From IMG/VR virus record IMGVR_UViG_3300032088_001800, positions 62,001 to 126,000 of that record: 64,000 nucleotides of DNA; one strand, written 5' to 3'. Positions 61,655 through 64,000 of this stretch are shown here, piece after piece. Made by a program: the position numbers and the translations under genes. The notes beneath the pieces were generated by a model, which searched no databases, was not told where the DNA came from, and worked only from the letters and a program-made list of their open reading frames with translations. Numbering within the stretch: position 1 is the stretch's first letter; each line of letters begins with the position of its first letter. Source of the stretch: a virus.

Positions 61655-64000
61655 ATGGCATTAGTATCCCCAGGTGTAGAGGTCAATGTAATCGACGAGA
61701 GTTTTTACACTCCGGCGGCTGCAGGCACCGTACCAATGATATTTGTTGCAACGGCAGCTGACAAAGTTAAAGGCAGTGGAGCTGGTGTAGCAGAAGGTAC
61801 AAGCGCAGCAAACCAAGGTAGACCTTACCTAATAACAAGTCAAAGAGAGCTTGTGGAAACATTCGGAGATCCGTTGTTCTACTCAGACAATAACGGAAAT
61901 ATGATCCACGCAGGTGAACTTAACGAATACGGACTTCAAACAGCGTATTCACTACTAGGCGTAACAAACAGAGTTTACGTATGTAGAGCAGATATTAACT
62001 TATCAAAACTAGAAGCAAGTGCAACAGCACCAGGCGGTGATCCGCTTGATGGCACTTACTGGTTTGATACACTAAACACAAATGTTGGTGTTAAAGAATG
62101 GAACGGCGCTTCCATTACATCAACAAATGGACAAAGCTTCAGTTCAGTAGTACCAACAATTATTGTTGAAACTAGCAAAGTAGTAGACTATGCAGGCGGC
62201 GACTATACACCAAAAACATCAGTAGGTGCAGTAGGTGATTATGCATTAGTTGCAGTTACAACTGTAAACAGACTATGGTACAAAAACAATGCTGGTGCAT
62301 GGGTAACAGTTGGTGGTGATGCATGGAGAGCAGCATGGGCATCTATTAGAGGCACAGTAAATACTCCAACAGTACCAAGTGGTGTAGATTTAAGTATCGA
62401 CGGCGAAGCAGTAACAACTACAGGTACAACAGTAACACAATTAGCAAGTGATATTAATTCAAATTCAAACCTAGCAACAGCAGGTGTTACAGCAGCAGCA
62501 GTTGACGGTGCATTAGAAATTTATACTAATAACAATTCAGTAGATATTGATGCATCACCGGCTTCAGATGCTGGACTATTAACAGCAGTTGGCTTAACAG
62601 CTGGAACATATTATGCTCCATTTGTTACTGAAGCACCACATACATCGGTTCCAGAATATAAATCAACAGATTCAAATCCAAGACCGACAGGTTCTATTTG
62701 GATGCAAACAACTGCTCCTAATTCAGGTGCAACGTTTACTGTTAAACAGTGGAATGATGATACTAAACTTTGGTCAACTATTCCAGCACCATTGTATGAC
62801 ACAGCAGCAGGTGCTCTTGCAGCACTAGACAAAACAGGCGGTGGCAAGAATCTTGCAATAGGCGATCTATATGTAAATGTAGACGTTGCAGACACAACAC
62901 CAATTGATGCAACTTACAAAATTTTCCGTAGAGCTGCTACAGGCGCAACGAAAATACAAAGTGCAAAAATTGCAGCACAACTATCTGGCGCAAGTGTTAG
63001 CTTTACAATGGCTGAATCCATTATAGGCTCAGCAACTTTAAGTAGCGCAAAAACAATATCATTTACTGGAAGTGGCGCAAGTGCTGATGCAGACGATATG
63101 GCTGGCGCTATTAACAGTGCAGGATTTGTAAACATAACAGCAAGTGTTGATGCACAAAATAGAGTTGTAATTTCACATGCTGGTGGCGGCGAAATGAAAC
63201 TTGTAGATACAAGTGGTGATCTTGCAGTAGCAGGATTTGCACCATATGACGTAAACAATGCAAGTACAACAACAATTAACCTAGACTATGCACCAGGAAC
63301 TGACGATACTACAAATCCAGAGCAGTATGTTGCTAGTAACTGGCGTACATTATCTTATACAGCAGACGACGATGCACCAACAGCATTAGCTGCACAAGGT
63401 GAGTTATGGTATAGTTCAGTAGTTGATGAAGTTGATATTTTGTACCACAATGGTACTACTTGGGTAGGATATGCAGACTCAACAGCATTTCCAACAGCTA
63501 ACTCAACAGGGCCATTAGTTACAGCTAGTGAACCAAAAACACAATCAGATGGTTCTGCACTAGTTGCAGGTGATCTTTGGATTGACACAGCAGACATTGA
63601 AAACTTTCCAACAATGTATCGTTGGACAGCAGCAAGTGAATGGCAGTTAATTGACAAAGCAGACCAAACAACTGAAAATGGTGTGTTATTTGCAGATGCT
63701 CGTTGGGCAGATGCAGGCGCTGATTCGGACGCAGCTTCAATTGAAGAGCTAATGGCATCTAACTACTTAGATCCAGATGCACCGGATCCAGCACTATATC
63801 CAAAAGGTATGTTGTTATGGAACCTACGTAGAAGCGGATTTAACGTTAAGCGTTTTGAGCGTAACTATGTTGATGTTTCATTAACTAACGATCGTGCAGC
63901 AGACGAGTCAATGGCTACTTATTATCCACACCGTTGGGTAACAGACTCTGGTAACCAACCAGATGGTTCAGGAACATTTGGACGTCACGCACAGCGTAAG
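61655..64000 (+). CDS. gp18: Tail sheath protein, gp18-like, cut by the window end
   Basis: 782 codons are open with no stop in the window, already longer than T4 gp18 (659). N-terminal ALVSPGVEVNVIDESFYTPA, PMIFVATAADKV, RELVETFGDPLFY and NEYGLQTAYSLLGVTNRVYV are typical sheath motifs. The middle (about residues 150-640) has inserted beta-rich domains: several GSIWMQTTAP/GDLWIDTA-like units and STTINLDYAPGT. The sheath core resumes with LLWNLRRSGFNVKRFERNYV and TYYPHRWVTDSG, GRHAQR near the edge. It forms the contractile tail. ATAGGAG precedes the ATG. Confidence 0.93.
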   Translation, partial: MALVSPGVEVNVIDESFYTPAAAGTVPMIFVATAADKVKGSGAGVAEGTSAANQGRPYLITSQRELVETFGDPLFYSDNNGNMIHAGELNEYGLQTAYSLLGVTNRVYVCRADINLSKLEASATAPGGDPLDGTYWFDTLNTNVGVKEWNGASITSTNGQSFSSVVPTIIVETSKVVDYAGGDYTPKTSVGAVGDYALVAVTTVNRLWYKNNAGAWVTVGGDAWRAAWASIRGTVNTPTVPSGVDLSIDGEAVTTTGTTVTQLASDINSNSNLATAGVTAAAVDGALEIYTNNNSVDIDASPASDAGLLTAVGLTAGTYYAPFVTEAPHTSVPEYKSTDSNPRPTGSIWMQTTAPNSGATFTVKQWNDDTKLWSTIPAPLYDTAAGALAALDKTGGGKNLAIGDLYVNVDVADTTPIDATYKIFRRAATGATKIQSAKIAAQLSGASVSFTMAESIIGSATLSSAKTISFTGSGASADADDMAGAINSAGFVNITASVDAQNRVVISHAGGGEMKLVDTSGDLAVAGFAPYDVNNASTTTINLDYAPGTDDTTNPEQYVASNWRTLSYTADDDAPTALAAQGELWYSSVVDEVDILYHNGTTWVGYADSTAFPTANSTGPLVTASEPKTQSDGSALVAGDLWIDTADIENFPTMYRWTAASEWQLIDKADQTTENGVLFADARWADAGADSDAASIEELMASNYLDPDAPDPALYPKGMLLWNLRRSGFNVKRFERNYVDVSLTNDRAADESMATYYPHRWVTDSGNQPDGSGTFGRHAQRK

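Overview
The window looks like part of the late (virion) region of a large T4-like marine myovirus. The head genes follow the T4 order on the + strand: portal gp20, two small genes, an acidic core protein, prohead protease gp21, scaffold gp22 and major capsid gp23. At the right end lie the neck genes gp13-like (+) and gp14-like/gp15-like (-), a dNMP kinase, and the start of tail sheath gp18, cut by the window edge. The DNA is AT-rich. The giant fibre proteins, the flavin halogenases and the HNH-like gene resemble those of T4-like cyanophages of the P-SSM2 type. A proteobacterial-style porin gene leaves open a Gram-negative heterotroph as host. The host cannot be settled from the sequence.

Layout: 1-7.3 kb holds head assembly. 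7.3-8.8 kb holds a strong terminator, a porin-like gene, a stand-alone noncoding RNA with its own sigma-70-type promoter and terminator, and a late promoter with a folded leader. 8.8-38 kb is a run of virion and fibre genes, including four very large fibre units (11265-15086, 15232-18963, 19700-25465, and the split pair 25518-27542/27542-33802). These units share beta-helix, carbohydrate-binding-like, LamG-like and propeller-like modules. Three tandem C1q-like fibre-tip genes follow.

37.9-47.0 kb is an eleven-gene operon on the - strand, with mostly overlapping stop/start codons. It encodes two flavin-dependent halogenases, six 2OG-Fe(II)-oxygenase-like proteins and three paralogues of a family without known function. 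It is the best candidate for an undescribed system. 47-56 kb returns to + strand structural genes: a fibre with a cupredoxin-like domain, a 1711-residue Calx-beta fibre, a subtilisin-like protease and a second cupredoxin-like fibre. 56-60 kb is a - strand neck operon carrying Nudix and cupin genes. 59.9-64 kb is gp13-like, dNMP kinase, HNH-like (-) and gp18.

Most transcription units begin with a T4-type late promoter (xxTAAATA). At six of them the motif lies 24-32 nt before the start codon, so the predicted mRNA begins at or near its Shine-Dalgarno sequence. Others have longer leaders with hairpins. dNMP kinase and the noncoding RNA instead have host-type TTGACA/TATAAT promoters. No tRNA, CRISPR array or insertion sequence was seen. 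The only intergenic gap above 300 bases is 8433-8843, which holds the noncoding RNA and a leader.
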